A stretch of 64,000 nucleotides of DNA. Origin: CAZWVA01 sp964636885 (GTDB lineage Bacteria > Desulfobacterota_D > UBA1144 > Nemesobacterales > CSP1-2). The stretch's first letter is position 1; each line of letters begins with the position of its first letter. The stretch lies in the NCBI GenBank assembly GCA_964636885.1, contig CAZWVA010000002.1:1-64000 (forward strand), in the 5' to 3' direction. This document shows positions 1-8,068 of this stretch, one piece after another. A model generated the notes under the pieces. That model was not told where the DNA came from, did not search any database, and saw only the letters and a program-made list of their open reading frames with translations. Both the position numbers and the translations under genes were made by a program.

Positions 1-160
1 ACTTACCCATACGGACTGTAACGGTTCTGGACTGCTCCTCTAGCAGGTCTATCAGATCGAACAGATGGTCTAGCCAGCCTGAAACATCGCGTCCCTGAAC
101 CCTGGCCTCCAGACAGGCTCGAATACCCCTCTTGATTCGATGTGATAGCCTATTAGTCAT
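1..160 (-). CDS. Unknown protein, N-terminal part, runs off the left edge
   Basis: An open frame on the minus strand starts with ATG at 160-158, overlaps the end of the upstream ATPase gene by 8 bp and continues to base 1 without a stop, giving at least 53 residues. It is rich in Arg and Leu and has no motif I recognise. The short overlap with the ATPase gene suggests co-translation within the integrative element. The rest lies outside the window, so no function can be given. Confidence 0.5.
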   Translation of the reverse strand, partial: MTNRLSHRIKRGIRACLEARVQGRDVSGWLDHLFDLIDLLEEQSRTVTVRMGK

Positions 161-1727
161 GGGCGTCCTCCCAGGGATCAGGGATACATGAGGGGCAATC
201 ACAAGCTTCAGAGTGACCTTCTGGCAAGGACGGGTCAAACTTTAAAATTCTTAACCCGTCGTCTATCGATTTGCAAAAATCTTGACCCGTCCCTAAGTTC
301 CATTCATCATTCGATTTTTTGGACAACGGGTCAATCGGGTCAATCGGTTCAGGGTATACCCCTGACCCGTTGACCCATGCGCTCTTTCTGTAAATGCCTT
401 TTTTGACCCTTTGCCACTTCCCAGCCTCGATGAGTCTACCTAGTGCCCGTTTTACCGTGGATTCTGAAAATCCAGCTCGTCTCCCCTCTTCGTAAATTTC
501 GGCGGTTGCCCATTCGCGCGTATCTGATAAAGCATTGATCGCATCTTGTGCTTTGAAAATTTCAAAACCTGAGCTTCCATCTGGAGGAGTATGGGGTTCA
601 AATCGATCCTCTCCTGCTTTTCTAAGAAAGAGGACGGGATTAGTCCCCACGATTCTGTTTTTAGCAACAATGAGCTTTAAAACCTCGTCGTCGAGGGCTT
701 CGATGTTCATAACGACATCGACTGCTCCCGCAATTGCCGAAGCCCCTCGACCCCGATAAACCCCTTTACCTTCGTTTTTTGCTGTATGGTGAATAAGCAT
801 GAGGGCACATCCAGTTTGCTGGGTCAGTTGTCTCAGTAATCCGCAAAGGTAGGTGGCCTCCGAGTTATCGTTCTCATCCTGCATTTTGAGAATTCGACTT
901 TGGGTGTCTAAAACGATTACATCGTATCCCTCACGCTTGCACAGGGAAAGGAACGGCTGAAAATCGCGGCGAAAGTCCAGCTCGTCGAGTAAAAAGAAGT
1001 CTCGTGGGGTATCTCCACTACAAATTGCACGGATTTTGAACTTACGTCTCCACTTGGGTGTTTCAGTGTCGACATATAACGTTTTTATAATAGGTCTTGA
1101 GAAGGCGATCCCCAGGAAATCGCGTCCCATCGCTCCGTGAAGACCCAGACCGTATACGAATGTTGTCTTACCAATGCCTGGCTCCGCGTTAATTTGAATA
1201 ATACTTCCCGGATACACAATGTCCCCCCACAATGATAAAATAGGTCCCTCGTCGGGTAGCTCACAAGCCGAGACAGGTTTAAGATTGTTCCTTTCTTCTG
1301 GTTGTGACAGTCTTGCAATTTCGGCCCCCAGATGAGCTATGGTTTCAGTTTCACGCTCGGCCCCTCTCTCGATCACCTGAGCAAGCCGGTGGGCCGTCTC
1401 CCATAAACGCCGTCGTCGGGATGCGGCGGCAAGCCTTTGAACGTAATAAGCGAAGTTAGCAGTTGTTGGGGTGACGTCTTTAAGAAACCCAAAATAGCTG
1501 CACCCGCCGATCTTGCTCTCCAGGCCCCGCTTTCGGATTTCATTGAATAATGTAAATTCGTCAATGGGGATGTTCTGTCGGTGCATGTCCAACATTGTCT
1601 CGGCAATGAGACGATTTCGCGGATCCTGAAAGTATTCAGGAGTCAGCCCCGCCTCCTGGATGAGGTTCCCGTCTTGTAATATTGCCCCCAAAACGATCTC
1701 CTCAAGATTATCGCTGTTTTCAATCAT
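153..1727 (-). CDS. DnaB-N domain / RepA-like AAA ATPase of an integrative element
   Basis: The 524-residue protein has two recognisable parts. Residues about 1-105 resemble the N-terminal domain of replicative helicase DnaB. From about residue 165 there is a RepA/RecA-type ATPase core with Walker A AEPGIGKTT near residues 181-189 and a Walker B-like VIVLDTQSR strand near 275. The C-terminal third contains a probable winged helix (about 400-450). Such proteins act in replication or helicase loading of plasmids, phages and integrative elements. It sits between an excisionase-like HTH gene and another small gene on the same strand, a few kilobases from a tRNA attachment site, which fits a mobile-element replication role. 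The exact function (helicase or initiator) is inferred. Confidence 0.8.
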   Translation of the reverse strand: MIENSDNLEEIVLGAILQDGNLIQEAGLTPEYFQDPRNRLIAETMLDMHRQNIPIDEFTLFNEIRKRGLESKIGGCSYFGFLKDVTPTTANFAYYVQRLAAASRRRRLWETAHRLAQVIERGAERETETIAHLGAEIARLSQPEERNNLKPVSACELPDEGPILSLWGDIVYPGSIIQINAEPGIGKTTFVYGLGLHGAMGRDFLGIAFSRPIIKTLYVDTETPKWRRKFKIRAICSGDTPRDFFLLDELDFRRDFQPFLSLCKREGYDVIVLDTQSRILKMQDENDNSEATYLCGLLRQLTQQTGCALMLIHHTAKNEGKGVYRGRGASAIAGAVDVVMNIEALDDEVLKLIVAKNRIVGTNPVLFLRKAGEDRFEPHTPPDGSSGFEIFKAQDAINALSDTREWATAEIYEEGRRAGFSESTVKRALGRLIEAGKWQRVKKGIYRKSAWVNGSGVYPEPIDPIDPLSKKSNDEWNLGTGQDFCKSIDDGLRILKFDPSLPEGHSEACDCPSCIPDPWEDAHD

Positions 1728-1920
1728 TATTCCCCTCCTTCAGGGGTGGGATTTTATGAGCATCTAGCCATGCTGAAATGTCAGCCGGATCGAAAAAGAT
1801 TCTCCGCCCGATGCGGATGAGTGGGATTCGGCGATTTCGAATCAGCCACCTCAGGCCCCAATGCTTGAGGGCGGGGTACTTTTTGAGAAGTTGGTGAACA
1901 TCCAATAGAGTCTCAGCCAT
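1720..1920 (-). CDS. Excisionase-like helix-turn-helix DNA-binding protein
   Basis: A 66-residue protein of the small MerR/excisionase HTH_17 type: a helix-turn-helix (about residues 18-35) followed by the typical RRIFFDPADISAWLD wing and helix. Proteins of this type bind attachment sites to direct excision, or act as small repressors. Its stop overlaps the start of the DnaB-N/AAA gene by 8 bp, so the two are probably translated together. A ribosome site (AAGGAGGG on the minus strand) lies just upstream of the ATG. Excisionase and regulator cannot be told apart here. Confidence 0.75.
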   Translation of the reverse strand: MAETLLDVHQLLKKYPALKHWGLRWLIRNRRIPLIRIGRRIFFDPADISAWLDAHKIPPLKEGNND

Positions 1921-2035
1921 ATTGCCCTCCTTAAGGGTTTTTTGGATATTTTTGCAATCGGGCGTGTAGGCTGTCTTGTGCGTTTTCAGGTCTTAAAAAC
2001 ACACCAGGTATAAATGTTTGAAAAGATTTAGAAAT

Positions 2036-2779
2036 TTAACCCTCGAAAGGGCTAACGTTTTCTCTTGGTTTCCTCTTGGTGGAATAGTAAATTTGACGTA
2101 ACCTTTCCCAGTCGGAACCGTAGGCATAAGCCACAAAGGCCAGGGCGATAGAGGTTAGATCCTTATCTCTCTCCCCGAATAGAAGCCCCTTTGGAAGGGG
2201 AGTTCCGAAGATGTGCTGGAAGGCTTTATTGAGGTCGGAGAGTTTTTTCTGACGGGATCTGGTATATGGAGGGTGGTAGAAGGGTTTAATTTCGGTTTTG
2301 CACTGCTCGACTAGCCAGCCTAAGAAGGAAGGATTCTGTTGACATGACCGGACAAAAGGATCATGTGTAATACGCTTCGAGGTAGAAGGGATAAAGAGGG
2401 GAAGGCCGGCCTTCTCTAAGAAATTCCGGGCGAATTTTACATCCGTGGCAGTGCCTGTTATGCAAAGACTTCTCAGGATTCTAATCCACTCTTGAAATGC
2501 CGGCCTTTCGATGAGGAAGGGATCCTTCTTTAATGCACTCAGAAAGACATCGGGCATGGTTAGCAGAGGAAGGGCCAGTGAGGTCTTCCACTTAAAGAGA
2601 TTAAACTCAGTATCGGTCAGGCTGGCCCGAAGTAGCTCCACTCCTACCCATCTCTCAATCAGGCCTCTTACAGGGGTTGGGAGGGTTAAATCGGCCTTTT
2701 CTATCTCCTGGAAGTAGGTACCGGTAACATCTTTAATGAGGGATTCCAGCTTCTTACGTAGTTCGATAAACCGTTTCAT
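2036..2779 (-). CDS. Unknown protein of the integrative element
   Basis: A 247-residue soluble protein that I do not recognise. It has no signal peptide or membrane segment, and is mainly alpha-helical and basic near the C-terminus (SRQKKL and STKRKPREN regions). It is the outermost element gene, on the same strand as the HTH and ATPase genes, with about 110 bp separating it from the HTH gene. Between its start and the tRNA-Glu fragment lies a group of repeats. It could be an element accessory or replication protein. Confidence 0.55.
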   Translation of the reverse strand: MKRFIELRKKLESLIKDVTGTYFQEIEKADLTLPTPVRGLIERWVGVELLRASLTDTEFNLFKWKTSLALPLLTMPDVFLSALKKDPFLIERPAFQEWIRILRSLCITGTATDVKFARNFLEKAGLPLFIPSTSKRITHDPFVRSCQQNPSFLGWLVEQCKTEIKPFYHPPYTRSRQKKLSDLNKAFQHIFGTPLPKGLLFGERDKDLTSIALAFVAYAYGSDWERLRQIYYSTKRKPRENVSPFEG

Positions 2780-2792
2780 CTACGGTGATGAA

Positions 2793-2852
2793 TTGAAAAT
2801 CGTTTTCAAAACCTGTCAGTGAATTTGTCAGTGACTCATTCTCCCACTGACA
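2793..2852. promoter_or_regulatory. Repeat cluster next to the attachment site (possible arm sites or operator)
   Basis: 2793-2809 is a perfect inverted repeat (TTGAAAA, 3-bp centre, TTTTCAA). It is followed by three copies of TGTCAGTG: direct copies at 2814 and 2826, spaced 12 bp, and one inverted copy at 2845-2852. The cluster lies between the last element gene and the tRNA fragment at 2971. That position fits recombinase/excisionase arm sites or an operator for the neighbouring gene. The repeats are seen directly; their role is inferred. Confidence 0.45.
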
Positions 2853-2970
2853 CAAAATCGCACTTTGAGTCACCTAATCCGTCTTTCGGTCTAGAGGTAC
2901 AAGATACCTATTTGATTGAATTTTTACAACTGGTCACATCTCAATTCACAGTAACGCAAAAGCTGGATTT

Positions 2971-3018
2971 AGCTCTCTCAAGGCAGAAACACGGGTTCGA
3001 ATCCCGTAGGGGCCGCCA
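2971..3018 (+). other. tRNA-Glu 3' fragment, probable attachment site (att)
   Basis: This stretch matches the 3' half of a bacterial tRNA-Glu: an anticodon-loop-like CTCTCAA, a TpsiC arm ACGGG-TTCGAAT-CCCGT, an acceptor strand AGGGGCC, discriminator G and CCA ending at 3018. No 5' half precedes it, so it is not a working gene. Integrases commonly use tRNA 3' ends as targets and leave such a copy at one end of the element. The intact tRNA-Glu and the integrase would then be left of the window. Confidence 0.7.
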
Positions 3019-3233
3019 GTAAATTATCCTTTAATCACAAGCAATTAAGTAAGGTTTTAAAAAGACCGAGATTTTTTCAATAGGTATGTAAAAACCATTC
3101 AGGCGACTCTCCTTTTTTGGTTAACTTTTACATCTTCCACCATTCTCCATTAACAAACCTCTTTCCCGCATAAACTTCCAGTAACAACCAGTACCCCCTG
3201 AGTTCATAAGAGTTCTCGGGAGTAGTATGAGAA

Positions 3234-3811
3234 ATTGTGTAATAATAGAAAATGGAGGTGATTAGGATGAGGAGAAGGAAAGCACAGGAACCATCAGCAG
3301 AGACCGACAAGACCCCTGACTGGCTGGATAAAATGGTGGATGAAATCTATCAACACATAGAGCAAGGACAACACCCTTCTTTATCCTTAGGCCTTAGACT
3401 TACCATTGTCCTTAGAGGCACTAGAGGAAGCCAAAGCTCTAATCCGGGATAAGCTGAGTTTTACAAGACCAAGCCTCTTGGGAACGACTGGTTTGCAATA
3501 TTCATCGATGCCTACATAGCGAAGTTGAGGAAGGAGGATGGGAACAAGCAGATTCTGGGGTTTTGGGTTCATCTACACGACTAATCCTGTAGAGAGTGTG
3601 AATTCTGGGATAGAACTTATGAGATTGGAATTAGGAGGGTATTTCCTTTCATTGGATTATCTAGAGATAAATCTATTCATTCAGGTTGTGAATTTACAGG
3701 ATAGGGTGGTGGCAGAGGCCGGTTCCTACGGTTTTGGGTTGCAGCTACAAGCTAAGACAGCTCTTTACCTTACGCTATAAATTGACAGAAGACTCGGAGG
3801 TGTTACACAAT
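3234..3811 (+). mobile_element. Remnant of an IS256-family insertion sequence
   Basis: The broken transposase is bracketed by an 11-bp terminal inverted repeat with one mismatch: ATTGTGTAATA at 3234-3244 and its complement TGTTACACAAT at 3801-3811. The span is only about 580 bp, against roughly 1.3 kb for complete IS256 elements, so the middle has been lost. I see no clear target-site duplication. The element is an immobile fossil beside the integrative element. Confidence 0.65.
3252..3780 (+). pseudogene. IS256-type (Mutator-like) transposase, degraded
   Basis: Three pieces in different frames resemble one IS256-family transposase. 3252-3390 gives an N-terminal piece (MRRRKAQEPSAETDKTPDWL and on). 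3475-3580 gives part of the catalytic domain with DWFAIFIDAYIAKLRKEDG. 3565-3720 gives the C-terminal YTTNPVESVNSGI region. The catalytic domain is largely deleted and the frame is broken at least twice, so no functional protein can be made. It sits inside the terminal repeats described for the insertion sequence. Confidence 0.7.
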
Positions 3812-4046
3812 ATTTAGGGTAAGTCTCAAGGGTTTATCTTGTCACAAAAAGTGTCACTTTTAAAACCTTATATACCGCCTTCCCTTTTATTCCGTTTAAT
3901 ATTACAATTATTCTTAAATCTCTTTTGCCTCCTTAAGGAGGTTTCTTATCTATATCTTTGGAACAGAGCAATTTTTTTCTTCTTCTGATAATTTTCGTAT
4001 ATGCTTCACCTAAACGAATTTTAACATAAAAAGAAGAGGGATGGGT
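3812..4046 (+). other. Intergenic stretch with a CCTCCTTAAGGAGG palindrome
   Basis: This is AT-rich DNA between the insertion-sequence remnant and the GDP-mannose dehydratase gene. It contains a perfect 14-bp palindrome at 3928-3941 followed by TTTCTT, which could be a weak terminator or a protein-binding site. The leader must also hold the promoter of the sugar operon, but I see no clear consensus. Nothing else is visible. Confidence 0.35.
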
Positions 4047-5201
4047 ATGAAAAGAGCCCTAATAACGGGAATCACGGGTCAGGATGGTTCTTACCTTGCA
4101 GAGCTTCTCCTATCAAAGGAGTACGAGGTCCATGGAATCATACGAAGGGCGAGCATGTTTAACACGCATAGGATAGATCACATATACGTTGATCCGCATG
4201 AGACAGGGGCGAGGTTCTTTCTCCACTACGGAGACCTCAGCGATTCCGGGGCTATTACAAGCCTGGTTTACGGAATAAGGCCCGACGAGATATACCACCT
4301 TGGGGCTCAAAGCCACGTGAGGGTGAGTTTCGATCTTCCTGAATACACGGGGGAGATAACCGCACTCGGAACGATAAGGGTCCTCGAGGCCATTAGAAAG
4401 AGCGGGTGCAGGATAAGGTTCTACCAGGCATCGAGCAGCGAGATGTTCGGTGACTCCCCTCCACCCCAGAACGAGGAGACCCTCTTCCGCCCTAGGAGTC
4501 CTTATGCGGCCGCAAAGGTCTACGCCCACTGGATGACCGTGAACTACAGGGAGGCGTATGGAGTGTTTGCCTGTAACGGTATACTCTTTAATCACGAGAG
4601 CCCGAGGAGGGGGGAGACATTCCTGACGAGAAAGATAACGAGGGCAATTGCGAATATGCTTTCAGGAAACCAGAAGAGGCTATACCTCGGAAACCTAAAT
4701 GCGAGGAGGGACTGGGGGTTTGCCCCCGAGTACATGGAGGCCGTGTGGCTCATATTGAACCAGGACGAGCCAGAGGATTACGTGATAGGAACGGGAGAGA
4801 GCCATTCCGTAAGGGAGTTTGTCGAAAGGGCATTCGGGTATGCTGGAGTAGAGATCGAATGGAGGGGAGAGGGAATCGAGGAAAAGGGCGTTGTAAGGAG
4901 CGCCGATCCCCTGTGGGAAGGCGTCCTTAAGCCAGGTGATACGGTTATAGAGATAGACGCCAGGTACTTTAGGCCGACCGATGTGGAGCATCTTCGGGCC
5001 GATATCACGAAGGCGAGGATGAGGCTTAAGTGGGAACCGAGAACGGAATTCGACGAGCTCATAAAGATCATGGTCGACTATGATATGAAGCTCATAGGAC
5101 TAGAACCGAGGGGAGAGGGTATCCTAATATCCAGGGAGAAGGGATTCGTTTACACGAATCATGACCTCTCCCTGTACGAGAGGGTAAGAGGAGGGACTTA
5201 G
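4047..5201 (+). CDS. gmd: GDP-mannose 4,6-dehydratase
   Basis: Converts GDP-D-mannose to GDP-4-keto-6-deoxymannose, the first step to GDP-L-fucose, in the cytoplasm. It is an extended short-chain dehydrogenase: the NAD(P)-binding GITGQDGSYLAE loop is at the very N-terminus, the catalytic S/T-E region reads YQASSSEMFG, and the active-site YxxxK is in SPYAAAKVYAHW. About 384 residues, somewhat longer than the usual 340-375. I chose the ATG at 4047 because AAGAGGG lies 6-7 bases before it; the ATG at 4041 would leave no room for a ribosome site. The stop abuts the fucose synthase ATG, so the two form one operon for a fucosylated surface glycan. Confidence 0.93.
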   Translation: MKRALITGITGQDGSYLAELLLSKEYEVHGIIRRASMFNTHRIDHIYVDPHETGARFFLHYGDLSDSGAITSLVYGIRPDEIYHLGAQSHVRVSFDLPEYTGEITALGTIRVLEAIRKSGCRIRFYQASSSEMFGDSPPPQNEETLFRPRSPYAAAKVYAHWMTVNYREAYGVFACNGILFNHESPRRGETFLTRKITRAIANMLSGNQKRLYLGNLNARRDWGFAPEYMEAVWLILNQDEPEDYVIGTGESHSVREFVERAFGYAGVEIEWRGEGIEEKGVVRSADPLWEGVLKPGDTVIEIDARYFRPTDVEHLRADITKARMRLKWEPRTEFDELIKIMVDYDMKLIGLEPRGEGILISREKGFVYTNHDLSLYERVRGGT

Positions 5202-6293
5202 ATGGAGGCTTCTAAGAAGGTTTATGTAGCGGGCCACAGGGGGCTTGTGGGCTCCTCAATACTAAGGAGGCTCGGCGTTAGAGGATACGGTAACATAGTT
5301 TTTAAAACGAGCGGGGAACTGGACCTAAGGAGGCAGGTTGAAACCGAGCGTTTCTTTGAGGGGGAAAGGCCGGATTGTGTGTTTTTAGCCGCCGCAAAGG
5401 TGGGGGGCATCCTTGCCAATGACACGTATAAGGCGGAGTTTATATACGACAACACCATGATATCTGCAAACGTGATACACTCTGCCTACAGGTATGGGGC
5501 TAAGAAGCTTTTAAACCTGGGGTCTTCATGCATATATCCGAAGTTCGCACCCCAACCCATGAAAGAGGAGTACCTCCTTACGGGGAGTTTGGAGCCAACG
5601 AACGAACCCTATGCGATTGCAAAGATCTCTGCCATAAAGCTCTGTAGGTACTATAACGAGCAGTACGGCACGAACTTCATATCGGTCATGCCTACAAACC
5701 TTTACGGGCCGAACGATAATTTCAATTTGGAGACCGCCCATGTCTTACCCGCCCTTATAAGGAAGTTCCACCTCGCAAGGCTCCTAAGGGAGAGGAACTT
5801 TTCCTCTCTAAAGAGGGACTTAAAGAGGTACAAGCTGGGTTTTGGAATCGACGAAAGATTGGATTACGAAAGCGAAGAATCCATGGTACTTGGCCTAAAG
5901 AGGATTGGTATAACCGCCGATTACGTCCTCCTCTGGGGGAGCGGAGAGGTCTACAGGGAGTTCCTATACGTGGACGACCTTGCAGATGCCTGCATACTCC
6001 TCATGGAAGGGTACGACCATGGAGACGTAGGGGAGTTTGTGAATATAGGAGCGGGTGAGGATGTTAAGATAAACGACCTTGCAGAGATGATAAGGGAGAT
6101 AGTGGGGTTTGAGGGTGGTATAGAGCATGACCTCTCAAAACCGGATGGCACACCCAGGAAGCTTCTAGACATATCCAGGATAAGGAATCTCGGATGGGAG
6201 CCCAAGGTTAGTTTGGCCGAGGGGTTAAGGAGTACGTACAGTTGGTATGCCGAGGGCCAGGATCCGGGATCAAAGGAAACCACGGGGGGCTAG
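5202..6293 (+). CDS. fcl: GDP-L-fucose synthase (epimerase/reductase)
   Basis: Turns the keto-sugar made by the preceding dehydratase into GDP-L-fucose with NADPH. Motifs: VAGHRGLVGSSI nucleotide loop at residues about 7-18, NLGSSCIYP (catalytic Ser and Cys) and YAIAKISAIKL (YxxxK). At 363 residues it is longer than the usual 310-320. The excess is an insertion of about 45 residues between IRKFH and the LLWGSGEVYREFLYVDDLA segment; similar insertions are known in some bacterial homologues. The start directly follows the gmd stop, with GGAGGG as ribosome site. The last 24 bp overlap a decayed toxin gene on the other strand. Confidence 0.92.
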   Translation: MEASKKVYVAGHRGLVGSSILRRLGVRGYGNIVFKTSGELDLRRQVETERFFEGERPDCVFLAAAKVGGILANDTYKAEFIYDNTMISANVIHSAYRYGAKKLLNLGSSCIYPKFAPQPMKEEYLLTGSLEPTNEPYAIAKISAIKLCRYYNEQYGTNFISVMPTNLYGPNDNFNLETAHVLPALIRKFHLARLLRERNFSSLKRDLKRYKLGFGIDERLDYESEESMVLGLKRIGITADYVLLWGSGEVYREFLYVDDLADACILLMEGYDHGDVGEFVNIGAGEDVKINDLAEMIREIVGFEGGIEHDLSKPDGTPRKLLDISRIRNLGWEPKVSLAEGLRSTYSWYAEGQDPGSKETTGG

Positions 6294-6459
6294 GAGACGT
6301 ACTTCCGCTACGGAATCAAAGCCGATGTCCGTGGTAGGATCTCCGGGAGTCGATGACCGCCGACGACCACCAGGATCATCTGACGGCAGGTACTCTCAAG
6401 GGATGAGGGGTGCCTGCGGCGTACATAGGAATGTTGACATCTATGAAGATGCGACTCAT
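6270..6459 (-). pseudogene. VapC-like PIN-domain toxin remnant
   Basis: Starting from ATG at 6459-6457 the frame gives MSRIFIDVNIPMYAAGTPHP, the typical start of a PIN-domain ribonuclease with the first acidic residue in FIDVN, and stops after 27 residues (6376-6378). In another frame further down, TDIGFDSVAEVRLLAP resembles the PIN C-terminus. The middle of the domain is deleted and the frame broken, so it is dead. The ATG overlaps the stop of the antitoxin remnant by ATGA, as in working toxin-antitoxin pairs. Confidence 0.6.
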
Positions 6460-6675
6460 TCGGTGACCCGGTGGGTTTCTTCTATCTCTCGCTTCATTTG
6501 GGCCCAATCGGCCGTCGGGGTCTCAGCCGCATTCAGATGGACTTAACGGTCTTCCTCTGACAATAGGTCAACAACCTCCCTCACGAGTTGAGCCACGGGT
6601 ATGCCGCGCCTCTCGGTCTCCTGCCGGAGGAGGTGAGCCGTCTTGGGAGCAAGCCGTACTCCTGCCCTTACTCAC
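6456..6675 (-). pseudogene. Ribbon-helix-helix antitoxin remnant
   Basis: The minus strand encodes GVRLAPKTAHLLRQETERRG and on to VDLLSEEDR, a ribbon-helix-helix/CopG-like pattern, then a TAA at 6543-6545. The same frame then reopens for 28 residues and ends with a TGA that overlaps the toxin ATG by the ATGA arrangement. The N-terminus is missing: upstream the sequence merges with the O-antigen ligase frame near 6670. The in-frame stop and the lost start mark it as a pseudogene. Confidence 0.55.
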
Positions 6676-8016
6676 TATTGCATCGGAGAGCCCTATGAGA
6701 AGGGAGAAGTAAAGGGCGTTTGAAGGGATGTGGAGGTTAAAGTCCGCAAGGCCGTGTATTAGGATGGATACGATCCCGGAGAGCGCTCCTATTCCCAGGA
6801 AGAACCCGAAGTGATCCTCCTCCGAGAGCCTGCTCAGGCCCTTAAGGGATGAGGAGAGAAAAAGGAAAAGCGCCACGGAGATTGAGAGGAAACCCAAGAA
6901 GCCGGTCTCCGTTATGAGCTGAAGCCAGTCGTTATGGGCGTATGCGTACCTAAGTGGGAACTCCATGTATCTCTGGTATAGTGGATAGGCGTACCCAAAC
7001 GTCCCAAAGCCCGTGCCGAAGAGTGGAAAATCCCTTATCATCCCTATCATATCCCTCCAGACGAGCGTCCTTACAGGAGCATCGCCCTCTATCCTTAGGA
7101 ACCTCTCAAAAACGGGGTAAAACCCTATCCAGAGGCCGTATAGTAATGTAACGGCTAGGACAAATACTATCATCCCCGATTTCCTTATACCACTCCTCCT
7201 AAGGCCAGAGTATGCGAGGTAGAAGAAGACGAGAGAGAGTACCGTACTAAATATCCCCATTCTTGACCCGGAAAAGAGGAGGACGAGGAGTATAAGGGCT
7301 ATGAGGAAGAGGAGGAGGACCTGTTTTTGAAGGTCATCGGATGAGACCAGTCTCCTAAAGAAGGGCTCCTCCCTGCGCCCCCATTCCCCAAGGGAGAGGG
7401 CGTACCCGAGTACCACCGGAAAGGACATCTCAAGAAGCCCGGCAAAGTGGTTATGGTTTACAAATGTTCCCGTGGCAAGCCCGCCCGACAGGTATTGAAA
7501 CATCCCCAAAGAGGCCTCAAAAAGCGCAACCAAGAAGACCGGGATAAGGAGGAGCCTTATTCGACTTTCAGTCCTAAATACACTCGATACGACGAGACCG
7601 AATGCAACATACGAGAGTAGAAGCAGGGTTTCCCTCCACGTCCCGTATGGATAGAGGCTTATCGTGAACATACCGCCCTTGGCGGTCAATCCGAGGCTCA
7701 CCAGTATGGATCGGTTCTCATGCCAGATCTCAAGGCTCCTCTCGGATAGGAATCCGAGTACCGGTCCGGGAAGGGGGACGATCTGGATTAGGCAGATAGA
7801 TAAAAAAGAGAGAATGGGCAGAAGACGCCTTCCAAAGATGGGTTTATCCCCTTTCCTCACGTATAGGAGCCATAGGAGGGAGAGGAGAAGGGCCTGAACC
7901 TCAAGGGTGGCTCTCGCCACCGGCCCGACGCTTCCCTTTGGAAGGGGAGAGAGGATGAGGAGGGAAAAGACGATGATGAATATTGGCCTTTTAAGTGCGT
8001 CTCCTGGTCTATCCAT
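6568..8016 (-). CDS. O-antigen ligase / Wzy-type membrane protein, altered 3' end
   Basis: A 482-residue polytopic membrane protein with about 10-12 hydrophobic segments and the WaaL/Wzy family hallmark: a long periplasmic loop with LVWRDMIGMIRDFPLFGTGFG followed by YAYAHNDWLQLITETGFLG, the His region thought to act in glycan transfer. It joins or polymerises lipid-linked surface glycan in the inner membrane, which fits the fucose genes next door. The last 35 or so residues (from VSKGRSTACSQ on) are low-complexity and overlap the antitoxin remnant in another frame. The original 3' end was therefore probably replaced by that insertion or deletion event. Whether the protein still works is open. 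Confidence 0.8.
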   Translation of the reverse strand: MDRPGDALKRPIFIIVFSLLILSPLPKGSVGPVARATLEVQALLLSLLWLLYVRKGDKPIFGRRLLPILSFLSICLIQIVPLPGPVLGFLSERSLEIWHENRSILVSLGLTAKGGMFTISLYPYGTWRETLLLLSYVAFGLVVSSVFRTESRIRLLLIPVFLVALFEASLGMFQYLSGGLATGTFVNHNHFAGLLEMSFPVVLGYALSLGEWGRREEPFFRRLVSSDDLQKQVLLLFLIALILLVLLFSGSRMGIFSTVLSLVFFYLAYSGLRRSGIRKSGMIVFVLAVTLLYGLWIGFYPVFERFLRIEGDAPVRTLVWRDMIGMIRDFPLFGTGFGTFGYAYPLYQRYMEFPLRYAYAHNDWLQLITETGFLGFLSISVALFLFLSSSLKGLSRLSEEDHFGFFLGIGALSGIVSILIHGLADFNLHIPSNALYFSLLIGLSDAIVSKGRSTACSQDGSPPPAGDREARHTRGSTREGGC

Positions 8017-8068
8017 CTCGTCTACGGATGTATGGTCTCGGTCGCTCGACTTACTTCAAAAAGACACA

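Noticed and set aside
2819..3022. A 67-codon plus-strand frame across the repeat cluster and the tRNA-Glu fragment
   Set aside because: Its C-terminal codons are the translated tRNA fragment, it has no ribosome site, and the region is better explained as attachment-site DNA.
4113..4595. A 160-codon antisense frame inside gmd
   Set aside because: It lies wholly opposite a clearly conserved gene and shows no domain; a shadow of biased codon use.
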